Position numbers and translations under genes: made by a program. Source: Eubacterium sp. (GTDB lineage Bacteria; Bacillota; Clostridia; Peptostreptococcales; Anaerovoracaceae). Taken from it: a stretch of DNA of 64,000 bases. The stretch is taken from positions 1 to 64,000 of the forward strand of contig JAETRU010000008.1 in NCBI GenBank assembly GCA_021769965.1. The letters are read 5' to 3'. Positions 50,717-59,555 of this stretch are shown piece by piece (positions within the stretch are counted from its first letter, which is position 1; the number at the start of each line of letters is the position of its first letter). The notes under the pieces were generated by a model. The model was not told the DNA's origin. It worked only from the letters and a program-made list of their open reading frames with translations, and did no database searches.

Positions 50717-51106
50717 ATGGAATTTAAAGATATTCTGAAAGCGGCAAGAATTAAGGAAGGATTAAAGCAGTCCGAAGTTGCAGAAAGAGTAGGCTTATCA
50801 ACAGGAGCAGTTAGTACTTATGAAAATGGAACGAGAGAACCGAAAATAGAGATTCTTATTAAGTTGGCTGATGAATTTGATTTACCATTGGACCAACTCG
50901 TTGGACGAAAAAAAACTCCGGGACATAGCTTTCCAGAGATAGAGGTGACTGATTTTGAAGAACAGCGGTTACTTCAGATGTTTAGGGACATTTCGAGAGA
51001 TGATCAGCAGAAAGTACTTGCCATTGTAAAGACATTCCATGACATTGGAAAAGTGACTGATGAAAATGATTTTCGTTCAGAAAAGAATCCAGCGTCAGCG
51101 GGATAA
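50717..51106 (+). CDS. XRE-family regulator with C-terminal extension
   Basis: This 129-residue protein has an N-terminal Cro/C1 HTH (GLKQSEVAERVGLSTGAVSTYENGTREPK) and a helical C-terminal part (EEQRLLQMFRDISRDDQQKVL) like many phage and ICE repressors (ImmR type). ATG 50717 has GGAGG 5 nt upstream. No ImmA-type metalloprotease gene follows. It probably holds the element in its quiescent state. Confidence 0.88.
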   Translation: MEFKDILKAARIKEGLKQSEVAERVGLSTGAVSTYENGTREPKIEILIKLADEFDLPLDQLVGRKKTPGHSFPEIEVTDFEEQRLLQMFRDISRDDQQKVLAIVKTFHDIGKVTDENDFRSEKNPASAG

Positions 51107-51142
51107 TGTGATTTTCGTGAATTTCGATAAAAACAAAAACCA

Positions 51143-51173
51143 GTAGCTTTGCGACAAAATATCGGGAAGTTAC
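51143..51173. promoter_or_regulatory. Palindromic site A (GCGACAAAATATCG)
   Basis: An imperfect inverted repeat centred on GCGACAAAATATCG with outer arms GTA.CTT / AAG.TAC. It is the first of three related sites in the element; the others are at 51254 and 52717. Confidence 0.65.
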
Positions 51174-51212
51174 TTTTGCAATGTAAAGAGGAATAAAAGA
51201 CTTTCATTTAAT

Positions 51213-51243
51213 CATGCTGGGCCGGGGGTCAGGTCCCAGCATG
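51213..51243 (+). other. Hairpin CATGCTGGG / CCCAGCATG
   Basis: A perfect 9-bp stem with a 13-nt loop lies between sites A and B. No T run follows. Confidence 0.6.
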
Positions 51244-51253
51244 GGAAGAGGAT

Positions 51254-51280
51254 AACTTCGCGACAAAATGTCGGGAAGTT
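51254..51280. promoter_or_regulatory. Palindromic site B (CGCGACAAAATGTCGGG)
   Basis: AACTTC-x-CGACA-AAA-TGTCG-x-GAAGTT-type inverted repeat upstream of the DUF3102 gene. It shares its core with sites A and C. Confidence 0.7.
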
Positions 51281-51466
51281 CTTTTTTTGCTGCTGTTCAC
51301 TTGACGTCGCATTGTACGCCTCATATCAGTTCACGCAAGATCGTATCTCAAAACCTGCAGTTTTTCGATCTCCAACTTGCGCTCCCTTTCATTCGGCCTC
51401 TGCGCCTGCTATCAAGTGAACAATCGCTTGATGCTCACAGGTTACTGAATTGAAAGGAGAAAAAAC

Positions 51467-52558
51467 ATGAAAAAAGAAGTAGTTAAGGGTATGGAGAGAT
51501 TTGTTGAAGAAGCAAACAGAATCGAAGAAGAGGTTATTGTCACCAGAATACTGCAAAGCAAGGAACTTGCTATGAATACCTTTTTCCAATGTGCGTTGAA
51601 TATCGGTCAGCAGTTGCTTGAAGCGAAGAAAATCATTAAGCATGGGGAATGGACAAACTGGCTGAAAGAGAGGGTGCAGTTCTCGGAGCGTACAGCGCAG
51701 AATTACATGAAGATCTATAAAGAGACGGAAAAGAACGGTAGTCCGTTATTAAAAACGCAAGCGTTTGCGGATTTGGGTTATTCTCAGGTAATTGAAATTC
51801 TGTCTCTGCCGGGCGATATGCAGGAGGAATTCCTCACGATGCATGAAGCGAAGGAGATGTCCAGCCGGGAAATCAAAAAAGCTGTGGCTGAAATGAAAGC
51901 CCAAAATGAGGAGTTAATGGCACAGCTAAAGACGATGGAGAAGGGCAGGGATGATGTTTTAAAGGCGAAGGAACAGCAGGAAAAGGCAATTTCGACACTG
52001 CGGGCAGAAGTTAAACAGCTTGAGCATGATAAGCAGACAGCGGCAGAACTGAAAGACAAAGAACTTGAAACCGCCATTGAAAAAGCCATTAAAGGAACAG
52101 AAAAGAAGATTGCAACAGCAGAAAAACGGAGCGCAGACCTGCAGGCTCAGCTGGATCGGATTGCTGAAACGCATAAGGCTGAACTGGAAAAGGTTAGAGT
52201 AAAATCAGAGAAGGAAAAAGAGGCCCTGCTTCAGAAGAAAGAGAAGGAACTTCAGAAGAAAACAGAAACTTTTAATGCACAGCTTATGAAAATGCAGACT
52301 TCATTAGACAATGCAGAAAAAGCGAAGCATGACGCAGAAGTCAAAACGGCATTAAACGAGGATATTGTTAAATGCAAGGTGCTGATGCAGAACATACAGA
52401 ATACATGCAAAGAGACAGCACAGATTTTGACCAGGTTGGAATCCATTGATAAGGCGCTCTCACAGCAGTTGAGAAATACACTGGACGAAACTTTGACAGC
52501 CTTGATCGAGCGTAATAAATTTGTTGATGCAAATACGAATACAAGGAAAGCATCATAA
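51467..52558 (+). CDS. DUF3102 protein with long coiled coil
   Basis: This 363-residue protein has an N-terminal DUF3102 domain (FFQCALNIGQQLLEAKKIIKHGEW, then NWLKERVQFSERTAQNYMKIYKE) that resembles a DNA-binding fold. From about residue 135 to 300 it is a charged coiled coil rich in K, E and Q. DUF3102 proteins are common on plasmids and integrative elements, with unknown function. AAAGGAG precedes the ATG. Sites A and B lie upstream and it is followed by a terminator. A role in binding the palindromes or in partition is conceivable. Confidence 0.85.
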   Translation: MKKEVVKGMERFVEEANRIEEEVIVTRILQSKELAMNTFFQCALNIGQQLLEAKKIIKHGEWTNWLKERVQFSERTAQNYMKIYKETEKNGSPLLKTQAFADLGYSQVIEILSLPGDMQEEFLTMHEAKEMSSREIKKAVAEMKAQNEELMAQLKTMEKGRDDVLKAKEQQEKAISTLRAEVKQLEHDKQTAAELKDKELETAIEKAIKGTEKKIATAEKRSADLQAQLDRIAETHKAELEKVRVKSEKEKEALLQKKEKELQKKTETFNAQLMKMQTSLDNAEKAKHDAEVKTALNEDIVKCKVLMQNIQNTCKETAQILTRLESIDKALSQQLRNTLDETLTALIERNKFVDANTNTRKAS

Positions 52559-52575
52559 GAAATGAGAATACACGG

Positions 52576-52602
52576 AAAACCGCAGGCGCCTGCGGTTTTT
52601 CT
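52576..52602 (+). terminator. Terminator of the DUF3102 gene
   Basis: AAAACCGCAGGC and GCCTGCGGTTTT form a perfect stem, followed by further T. A near copy of this hairpin ends the PIN toxin gene at 53503. Confidence 0.92.
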
Positions 52603-52716
52603 GTTGCCCTGCGCACCAGGGCGGCTGCAGCCCGTCTGCTGCGGCGCCGACGCAGGCCGCCGGCGCCGGACAGATAGCCTGAAGGCAGCGGTTATCTGAA
52701 AAGAGAAAGAGGTAAT

Positions 52717-52787
52717 TTCGCGACAAAATGTCGCGAATCTGATTTTTACCTGTAAGACTTTACTTTTATAAAAGATGCGGGTATAAT
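52717..52787 (+). promoter_or_regulatory. Palindromic site C and promoter of the AbrB/PIN pair
   Basis: TTCGCGACA-AAA-TGTCGCGAA (52717-52737) is a perfect 9-bp-arm inverted repeat. A sigma-70 promoter follows: TTTACT (52759-52764), 17 bp, TATAAT (52782-52787). This is the most symmetric of the three sites. Confidence 0.75.
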
Positions 52788-52840
52788 GAGAATATAAAGA
52801 ATTCTTTAAATCTCAAGAATGGAAAGGAAGAGGTGATTAG

Positions 52841-53098
52841 ATGAATTTGGCGAAGGTTTCTGCGAACGGACAGATTACCGTACCGGTTGAGATCCGGAGG
52901 CTGCTTGGCTTGAGATCCGGAGATAAAATTCTGTTCTTTCAGAAGGAAGACGGCGAGGTAGTCGTAAGTAATGCGTCAACACAAGCGATTTACAAAGCGC
53001 AAGCTGCCTTCGCAGGCGCAGCGCAGATGATGGGCATCACGGATGAGGAGGATGTTCAGGCACTTGTAGATGAAGTGCGGTATGGAAAGGATAGATAG
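52841..53098 (+). CDS. AbrB/SpoVT-type antitoxin
   Basis: This 85-residue protein has the AbrB swapped-hairpin DNA-binding domain (AKVSANGQITVPVEIRRLLGLRSGDKILFF) and a short C-terminal tail that would bind the toxin. The toxin gene starts 1 bp after its stop. It probably represses its own promoter. Confidence 0.9.
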   Translation: MNLAKVSANGQITVPVEIRRLLGLRSGDKILFFQKEDGEVVVSNASTQAIYKAQAAFAGAAQMMGITDEEDVQALVDEVRYGKDR

Positions 53099-53099
53099 T

Positions 53100-53504
53100 A
53101 TGAGGATCTTAATCGACACAAATATCTTGTTCTCCGCACTGTTGTTTCCAAGATCCCGGCCTGCGCAGGCCTTGCTGCATGCGGCAAGGGCAGAGAATTA
53201 TGAACTTGTTCTTTGTGACCGCAATATTGCAGAACTGAGGGATATCCTACAGAGGAAGGCGCCGCAGCTGCTGCCTGATGCAGAGGTACTGCTTGCTGAG
53301 CTGTCCTATGAACTTATTCCGGCCGTAGATCATGCGGAAAAACTTATCCGGGATGCGAAAGATCAGCCTATACTAAACGCAGCGATTATATCAGATGTGG
53401 ATATTATCTTGACAGGGGATAAGGATTTTCTCTGTCTTGATATGGAGCACCCCAAATGTATGACAGCCGCACAATTCCTCGAACAGGAGGGATTCACTGA
53501 GTAA
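53100..53504 (+). CDS. PIN-domain toxin
   Basis: This 134-residue PIN ribonuclease has the acidic residues D6 (LIDTNIL), a mid-protein glutamate (IAELRDIL), D in AKDQPILNAAI and D in TGDKDFL. It belongs to the putative toxin PIN family paired with AbrB antitoxins. ATG 53100 begins directly after the antitoxin stop; the frame from 53070 overlaps the antitoxin gene. It probably stabilises the element. Confidence 0.9.
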   Translation: MRILIDTNILFSALLFPRSRPAQALLHAARAENYELVLCDRNIAELRDILQRKAPQLLPDAEVLLAELSYELIPAVDHAEKLIRDAKDQPILNAAIISDVDIILTGDKDFLCLDMEHPKCMTAAQFLEQEGFTE

Positions 53505-53528
53505 AACCGCAGACGCCTGCGGTTTTCT
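53503..53528 (+). terminator. Terminator of the toxin-antitoxin operon
   Basis: AAAACCGCAG-ACG-CCTGCGGTTTT with a short T-rich end. It closely resembles the terminator at 52576. The 53529-53692 stretch after it holds no gene I can support. Confidence 0.85.
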
Positions 53529-53692
53529 TTATGAAAAAAGTTGGTCTTGGCCTGCTTTGCGCAAAATGGGCGCAAGGGTTCCGTTTAACAGGGAGATTTC
53601 CTCAAAGGGGCTGCTCTGGAATATTCAAGCTTTCGAGCAGAAGCATAGAGGTGAATCGGCTGCTGCCTGCCGCCTGTTTTTTTCTTTTTCTG

Positions 53693-54208
53693 TTAGTAGT
53701 TAAACTGTTGAGTTCCGGGGTAGTCAATTTGACCAGCCCCCCTGGACAAATATGCATTTTTCAATGCGTTCGCTGCTCTGTGCAGGAGATTTTTATATTG
53801 AGGAATTGCGTGAGAATTGGAATCCTTGGAAGGCATAAAGGACATCTGTGCCTGGCGCTGCTGCTGGTATGCCAATCGGCGCTGCATATCGCGCAGTTTC
53901 AGTTGCGCATTGGACACTGCGGCTGCGGCTCTGTCCTCAACAGCAGCAATGATCTTGTAGATGTTTGAGGTTTGAGATCCGTTGGCACGGTAGTTATGCT
54001 TTTTGGTGATCAGGCCGGCCTCCAGCAGTTCATCCAGCGCACGCTGCACACTGCGCACTGACATCCTTACTTCTCTGGCGATGGTTTTCAACGCAGGGAA
54101 ACATTCGTCTTTCTTATTGCTGTGCATGGCTAAGTTATGTAGTACTGCGGCAGCTTTGCGGCTCATGGCGGTTGTCTTAACTATTTCATTGGCTTTGATT
54201 GTATTCAT
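53693..54208 (-). CDS. Winged-helix plasmid/ICE replication-like protein
   Basis: This 171-residue protein has an N-terminal winged helix (AAAVLHNLAMHSNKKDECFPALKTIAREVRMSVRSVQRALDELLEAGLI) like helix-turn-helix 36 or RepA-N-type proteins, and a glutamine/alanine-rich C-terminus. The ATG at 54208 follows AAAGGAG. It may regulate or initiate replication of the excised element. I do not recognise a specific family. Confidence 0.7.
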   Translation of the reverse strand: MNTIKANEIVKTTAMSRKAAAVLHNLAMHSNKKDECFPALKTIAREVRMSVRSVQRALDELLEAGLITKKHNYRANGSQTSNIYKIIAAVEDRAAAAVSNAQLKLRDMQRRLAYQQQRQAQMSFMPSKDSNSHAIPQYKNLLHRAANALKNAYLSRGAGQIDYPGTQQFNY

Positions 54209-54350
54209 GATTATCTCCTTTTTCAATTGCAATTTTCTTGACAGCATGGGTAATTCGTTGTACAATAAAAGAACATTCATTTGTTTTTTCATTGAGGTTT
54301 TCTGACTTGATTAACCTTAGGGAAGACAGTTGTACAAGATTGTGAGCGGT

Positions 54351-54386
54351 AAGAGAGCTGGGCGGCAGCTCTCTTATTGTTTTATT
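54351..54386 (+). terminator. Hairpin between ArdC and wHTH genes
   Basis: AAGAGAGCT-GGGCGGC-AGCTCTCTT followed by ATTGTTTTATT on the plus strand. Both flanking genes are on the minus strand, so its role is unclear. Confidence 0.5.
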
Positions 54387-54387
54387 G

Positions 54388-55848
54388 TCAGAGCTCGCGC
54401 TCTTGGTCTGTACTGAGACAGTCAGTCTTCTGCTTTTTTCCTATATCGGCAGTAGAAGGCCTTTTTTGTCCATTTTCAGAGCTTTTAATGTAATCAAAGA
54501 GTAATTTGTCGGTGGCAGTTAAAAGCAGGCCGGTATCGTCTATTTTTTTGATTTCATATCCGATGCGCTCCTGACCGGGTTTAACCATCTCAACGACGCA
54601 GCTGATCTGATCTCCTGCGCGATGCGCCAAAAGGCTCACTGCGGCAGGGCCGGAGGCTACTACCGGGATTGTGATTTCTTTTGCAGAGGGATCCTGTGGA
54701 TCAAGGGATGGTACGCATAAACAGATTTCATTTTTGACAAATCTGCCTACATGGGAATTCTCTGTACATAGCCTACCCTGTATGACGTTTAGCTGCTTAG
54801 GCAGAACCTGTTCGACAGCCTGCGACCTGGCAGCTTGGACTGCTCTCAGAGAGGAAGGTGCCTGCATTCCCAGAACACCTGAAGCCATGTTCTCCGCAAC
54901 CTCTTTGGAGCTTTCCATGACTTCTGTAAACTCGGCCTCTTTGATCAGGCCAGCGTGCTTTTCCAGGAAGGTGGCGGCCTTTTCGGCCTCTTTAATGGCC
55001 TGAATCAGCGTTTCAGGCTGTTCTTTGATATCTTGGATCCAGCTCTGCACGTAGGCTTTATGATTGGCAATATGTTCTTCTGTTGTTTCAATCGGAAGAT
55101 CCGCGCTCATAAAGCAGGAACTGATTTCCGCGACAAGTTCTTCATAAGCATAGCTTTCTGAGCCAAAACCTCCTTTCAGATCTCTGTTAAGCCGGGAAGG
55201 GTGGCCAGTTGCATGAGACAATTCGTGGAGGGCAGTCGCGTTATATGCGTAGTTGGTAAAAAATGAGGATGTCTTGGGCAGATGGATAGAATCTGTAGAT
55301 GGCTGATAATAAGCAAAATCGCCGCCGTCGTTGGTGATGGGAACACCCATGCTGGTGGAGATCTTTTCGATAAGCTCTGCCGGCTCTATCTTGTTGCCTT
55401 TTGCCTGTTCAGCGTCCATTGGCGGCAGTCCCTCAATCTGGCAGCCGTTATAGACGTAATAATATCTGCTTCGCAAGCTGTACCTTAGTTCTACTTCGCC
55501 GCCACTTTGCTTAAATGCTTGATACTCCTTCCAGGAGACAAGCTTGTGCTGCTCCAGATCATACGGCATCCAGTATTCCACGGTGCTGTGCTTTGAGCCT
55601 TTTATCAGGTGCCATCCGTTATCCTTGATCTGCTTAAAAGTATACCAGCGGGAATCCTCCCAACCTTCTGCATTCTGGCGCAGGGAAAGCATCATCCGGT
55701 TTAGGCCTTTATATGGTATTTTTCTGAGACCGTTTTGCGGGATGTTATCACAACGCCACATTTTTTTCCAATCAATGGGGTGCTCTTCCAGTGCTTTGAT
55801 GAAGGCATCAGCGATGCTTTGCCGAAACTCTTTCGTTTTATTTGTCAT
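54388..55848 (-). CDS. ArdC-like antirestriction protein
   Basis: This 486-residue protein has an N-terminal ssDNA-binding domain (residues ~1-120) and a zinc metallopeptidase-like domain with HELSHATGH (H208, E209, H212), as in ArdC of IncW plasmids. The last ~200 residues form an extra domain not found in short ArdC. Such proteins protect incoming single-stranded DNA. The ATG overlaps the end of a 35-residue upstream frame, so translation is probably coupled. Confidence 0.88.
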   Translation of the reverse strand: MTNKTKEFRQSIADAFIKALEEHPIDWKKMWRCDNIPQNGLRKIPYKGLNRMMLSLRQNAEGWEDSRWYTFKQIKDNGWHLIKGSKHSTVEYWMPYDLEQHKLVSWKEYQAFKQSGGEVELRYSLRSRYYYVYNGCQIEGLPPMDAEQAKGNKIEPAELIEKISTSMGVPITNDGGDFAYYQPSTDSIHLPKTSSFFTNYAYNATALHELSHATGHPSRLNRDLKGGFGSESYAYEELVAEISSCFMSADLPIETTEEHIANHKAYVQSWIQDIKEQPETLIQAIKEAEKAATFLEKHAGLIKEAEFTEVMESSKEVAENMASGVLGMQAPSSLRAVQAARSQAVEQVLPKQLNVIQGRLCTENSHVGRFVKNEICLCVPSLDPQDPSAKEITIPVVASGPAAVSLLAHRAGDQISCVVEMVKPGQERIGYEIKKIDDTGLLLTATDKLLFDYIKSSENGQKRPSTADIGKKQKTDCLSTDQEREL

Positions 55849-55945
55849 CGTTGTTATCCTCCTCCTGCATGGTTTCGCTTTCTTCGGAAAGCAAGTCCTC
55901 CTCAGTCATTGTTTGCGTATCAATAAAAATCGTTATCGTTGCCAT
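55838..55945 (-). CDS. 35-residue acidic small protein
   Basis: This short frame, MATITIFIDTQTMTEEDLLS and 15 further mostly acidic residues, has an excellent ribosome binding site (AAAAGGAGG) and overlaps topB at its start by 13 bp and ardC at its end by 11 bp. It may be a real small protein or a translational coupler. No family is recognised. Confidence 0.55.
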   Translation of the reverse strand: MATITIFIDTQTMTEEDLLSEESETMQEEDNNDDK

Positions 55946-58083
55946 GGGAATCCTCCTTTTCTGTTATTGACCGGGAATAAGTTTGTGTTTGCAGCTTTTT
56001 GAAAAATGAGTTCAACGCCGGTTTTAGCTCTGTTAAGTTTTAATCCGGCGGAAAAGGTTTTTCCGGACTTAGATTTGAAGCCCTTGAGTGTTCCGGTATG
56101 TCCGCATTTGAGCAGCTGTGCGGCAATGCTGCCTGTAATGGTTTTGCCGGCAATGTTCTTCCATATGACAAACTTACATTCGCTGTTGCTGCAGAAGAAA
56201 CCTTTGGAACGGGATAAAACCGGTTTTTTGCAAAGAGGGCATTGTCCGACTACTTCATCAGACAGCTGTATGGTTTCATGCTCTGCTGCCATGACTGCTT
56301 CGATGGTTGACAGGACAGAGGAGATCAGAACATCTGGATCGGCGCCTTGCTTGATTTCTTCCTGCAGGACATACCAGTGCGCAGTCATATCCGGCAGCTT
56401 CAGTTCATCGGGAAGGATCCGGTAAAACTCACGCCCTAAAGGCGTAGAGATGAGTTTCCCTTTTGTTTCGGAGATATAGCCCTTGCGAATCAATTCTGAA
56501 ATGATCATGGAGCGGGTTGCACTGGTGCCGATAGATCCATTTTCTCCTTTTTTATCGGCATCCTTTTCAAGCAGCAAGCGCTTAATATCTGGATCTGTTA
56601 CATATTTTGCAATACGGGTCATATCCTCATTGAGAGAACTTTGGGTATATCGGGCAGGGGGCTTTGTCTCCTTTTCAGCAATTTTTCCTGGCTGAATCGT
56701 CGCTGTATAGATGCCTGCAGAAAACATGTGTAAGATCGATTTGTCAGCTGCATCTTCGTCCTTCTCTGCGGCATCCTTTAAAAAGCCGGTGTATCCGGCG
56801 TTGGTAATTCTGGACGCAGAAGCTTTGACATGGCCACCCTTCAGGGATATATCCAGAGAGGTAACAGATTTGCTGCAGGGCTGCAGGAACTGCACAAGAT
56901 AGTGCCTTGCAATTGCCTGATAAACATTCTGCTCCTGCTCAGACAATGCAGACAGATCCACCGGATTATCCGTCGGAATGACGGCAAAATGAGCGGTAAT
57001 GTTTTCGTCGTTGAAGCAACGGCTTTTTCTGCCAGGATCAAAAGGCTCTCCGGAAAGACCGAGGTTCTGCAGAACGGCTTTTATGGTATCCGGCGCCTGA
57101 TAGTAATGCTCCGTGGAAAGATACTGGCAGTCAGACCGGTTATATGAGATCGCATGGTGCTTTTCTCTGAGCGACTGGGTGATGTCCAGCACTTCGGCCG
57201 GCGTATATTTCCACCGTTTTCCGCAATAGCTCTGCAGCTTGACCAGGTTAAACGGCAGAGGCGGTTCCTCTTTTTTTTGTTTTACTTCGATGGTACAGGA
57301 GCATTCTTTTCCGGAGAGTTTTGCCTGCAGGTCTTGGATCAGGGCTTTATTGAGACATTTTCCATCTACCAGGGCGGCATCATCCGCATTAGGTACAAAC
57401 TTGGCCTTGACCGACTTTCCATCAATGACAATTTCCGGATGCAGCTCGTAGTACAGGATTTTCTTGTGACCCTCAATCTGGAGATCCCGGTTGACCACCA
57501 GACCGAGAGTAGGCGTCTGCACCCGACCGATGGTCAGCTTCCGGTGATTTTTGAGGGTAAAGTACCGGCTCATGTTGATGCCTACCAGAAAATCGGAAAC
57601 GCTGCGGGCGTAAGCGGACCAGCCGAGACTCTCCAGAGATTTGTTGTCACGCAAGTTTCCCAGCGCTCTTTCCAGGGCAGGTGTAGTCGTATCGCCTGTG
57701 TCAAGGCGCATGACAGGACCGGTATAATGATAGTACCGGAGCAGTTCGTCGATGAGCAGCTGACCCTCGTCATCTGGATCTCCGGCATGGATGATGAGGT
57801 CCGCCTGGGTGACAAGCGTTTTGATCTGGTTCACACGGGAGATTTTGTCCGGAATCGGATCTGCCTGCCAATTGGGGAAGAAGATCGGAAGCTGCGATAA
57901 ATTCCATTCCGCGTAGGAAGAATCATATTCTTCCGGATCTCTTAACTTAAGCAAATGTCCATATACCCAGGTGATGGTATAATCGCCTTTTTGAATAACT
58001 CCGTTCTTTTCTTCAGAAGGGCCGGGGATGGCCTTTGCGATATCCCGGCCAAGATCAGGTTTTTCTGCAATAATCAGTTTCAT
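55933..58083 (-). CDS. topB: Type IA DNA topoisomerase III
   Basis: This protein of about 716 residues has the TOPRIM domain (MKLIIAEKPDLGRDIAKAI, HAGDPDDEGQLL), the central LTIGRVQTPTLGLVVNRD and an active-site tyrosine in AISYNRSDCQYLS, where most homologues have YPRTDS. A C-terminal zinc-finger-like segment (CPLCKKPVLSRSKGFFCSNSEC) follows. TopB copies are standard cargo of clostridial conjugative elements and may help unwind transfer intermediates. ATG 58083 follows GGAG; the upstream MEKS extension is not needed. Confidence 0.95.
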   Translation of the reverse strand: MKLIIAEKPDLGRDIAKAIPGPSEEKNGVIQKGDYTITWVYGHLLKLRDPEEYDSSYAEWNLSQLPIFFPNWQADPIPDKISRVNQIKTLVTQADLIIHAGDPDDEGQLLIDELLRYYHYTGPVMRLDTGDTTTPALERALGNLRDNKSLESLGWSAYARSVSDFLVGINMSRYFTLKNHRKLTIGRVQTPTLGLVVNRDLQIEGHKKILYYELHPEIVIDGKSVKAKFVPNADDAALVDGKCLNKALIQDLQAKLSGKECSCTIEVKQKKEEPPLPFNLVKLQSYCGKRWKYTPAEVLDITQSLREKHHAISYNRSDCQYLSTEHYYQAPDTIKAVLQNLGLSGEPFDPGRKSRCFNDENITAHFAVIPTDNPVDLSALSEQEQNVYQAIARHYLVQFLQPCSKSVTSLDISLKGGHVKASASRITNAGYTGFLKDAAEKDEDAADKSILHMFSAGIYTATIQPGKIAEKETKPPARYTQSSLNEDMTRIAKYVTDPDIKRLLLEKDADKKGENGSIGTSATRSMIISELIRKGYISETKGKLISTPLGREFYRILPDELKLPDMTAHWYVLQEEIKQGADPDVLISSVLSTIEAVMAAEHETIQLSDEVVGQCPLCKKPVLSRSKGFFCSNSECKFVIWKNIAGKTITGSIAAQLLKCGHTGTLKGFKSKSGKTFSAGLKLNRAKTGVELIFQKAANTNLFPVNNRKGGFPWQR

Positions 58084-58096
58084 AGATTTCTCCATT

Positions 58097-59317
58097 TTAC
58101 TTATCCATTGAATTTTGTAATTTTTGATAGATCGCTTGATTCTTCATGCTGTTGATATTTCGATAAAATGCGCGGTTGATCAGATTTATGGCTCTGTCGA
58201 TTTTTTGAAGTCCGCCAAGATTTGACGGTTTTAAAAAATGTTCGATATAGTCGTTTTTTCCGTCATAGCGCATTGATGCATGATTTTTGTAATATCCTTT
58301 TTTGCCGTCATTGATTAAACTGCGTCCTTCTCGCAAAATTGCATTTCCCAGCTTTTCATACAATTCATCCATTTTGCTGGTTTCATAGCTTCGCTGTGTT
58401 TTGCTATTTTGACCATAAGCGTACTGATAGCCTGAATCTGCTTTTTTAAGGATTTCTGTCAGTTCGTCAAAGTCCTTTGAAAAGTAGGTTTTGATGATTC
58501 TGTCAGAAAGCGCGTCGATCTGCGGACGAAAATCCTGCATCGCATTCATATTGTACTTCCAGAGCCGCAAATCATCAGGGAGGTTAGTAAGCAGTCGCTT
58601 AAAATCATCACTGATTTCCGAGTTCTGATAGATGAGATTCTCGGATTTGACTTTGCTTACGATGCGCTGCCGCATAATGTCGTTGATCTCGCGTGTCATG
58701 GCAGAGGTCTGCATGATGTTGTTGGCAAGATCGCTTTTGGCTGCTTCCAGAGACTTGCCACGAAATTTGCCGCGCTGGTAGAGCTGTCCCTTCGCATTGC
58801 GGCGGCAGCGGCCTTGTCCCTCGATCCAGCTCACGTTGCTGTCCACAATGGCGATGTGTACGTGCAGGTGTTCTGTATTGTGGTGGATCGATGCGGACCA
58901 AACGGCAGAACCAAAACCTTCCTTGTCCAGCATTTTGTCGATGGCAGAGCATGTGTACCGCCGCAGAAGCTCTTCATGAACCTGGTTGTTTTCTTTGTCA
59001 TAGATCCCGTATTCAGCCAGCCAGTCCATATCAAAGGAAAACAGCTGCTGCCAGAGCGGAGAACCTTGCATTTCTGCCTGCTGCACTCGTTCTTTAAATG
59101 CCTGCTTGCCGTTAGCTCCCAGGAAGCCGTGTTGGTCAAAGATTCCATAAGTCTTTTCGTCATTATCCATATAGTCCGCGAACGCTGAGAAGGATTCCAG
59201 GTGCGCGTTATAGGTCGATGCGTCTGCATCGATGTAGTCGACGAAGGATGCGTATTTCTGAGCGCCGGGCATGATGAATCTGGTAGGCTGTACAATGCCC
59301 GGAGACGGTCTATTCAT
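58097..59317 (-). CDS. Relaxase (MobP2-like)
   Basis: This relaxase of about 406 residues has the metal-binding three-histidine motif EHLHVHIAIV (H150, H152, H154). An SAVWSASIHHNTEH strand precedes it, as in MobP-type relaxases of Firmicutes integrative elements. It would nick oriT and lead the strand into the recipient. I chose ATG 59317, with GAGGTG 6 nt upstream; its start overlaps the end of the small accessory gene. The C-terminal half is helical and lacks a helicase domain. Confidence 0.88.
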   Translation of the reverse strand: MNRPSPGIVQPTRFIMPGAQKYASFVDYIDADASTYNAHLESFSAFADYMDNDEKTYGIFDQHGFLGANGKQAFKERVQQAEMQGSPLWQQLFSFDMDWLAEYGIYDKENNQVHEELLRRYTCSAIDKMLDKEGFGSAVWSASIHHNTEHLHVHIAIVDSNVSWIEGQGRCRRNAKGQLYQRGKFRGKSLEAAKSDLANNIMQTSAMTREINDIMRQRIVSKVKSENLIYQNSEISDDFKRLLTNLPDDLRLWKYNMNAMQDFRPQIDALSDRIIKTYFSKDFDELTEILKKADSGYQYAYGQNSKTQRSYETSKMDELYEKLGNAILREGRSLINDGKKGYYKNHASMRYDGKNDYIEHFLKPSNLGGLQKIDRAINLINRAFYRNINSMKNQAIYQKLQNSMDK

Positions 59318-59555
59318 AGTCATCACCTCGTTCCTGCAGCTGCTCCAGAAGCTCTGCGACATCGGAAAGAATGTCCGTATTCACGGAGATTACTTTCAAC
59401 AGCATGTCAATTTGATTTTGGGACGTTCTGCTGGCAAATGCGTTTTCCATGAATTCTACAAGATATGCTTGTCTGCTCATTCTCGCCTTTTTCGCTTTTT
59501 CGTCAATACTGCAAATTGTGGCATCACTGAGATTTCGTATAATTATCGTTTTCAT
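59310..59555 (-). CDS. Ribbon-helix-helix mobilisation accessory protein
   Basis: This 81-residue protein starts with an RHH pattern (TIIIRNLSDATICSIDEKAKKARMSRQAYLVEFM) and ends in a helical segment. It is positioned directly before the relaxase gene with overlapping ends, like MobC-type nicking accessory proteins. It probably binds oriT. Confidence 0.8.
   Translation of the reverse strand: MKTIIIRNLSDATICSIDEKAKKARMSRQAYLVEFMENAFASRTSQNQIDMLLKVISVNTDILSDVAELLEQLQERGDDYE

Noticed and set aside
58608-59295. Minus-strand open frames inside the relaxase gene
   Set aside because: They are alternate-phase shadows of the relaxase reading frame, which carries the HxHxH motif.
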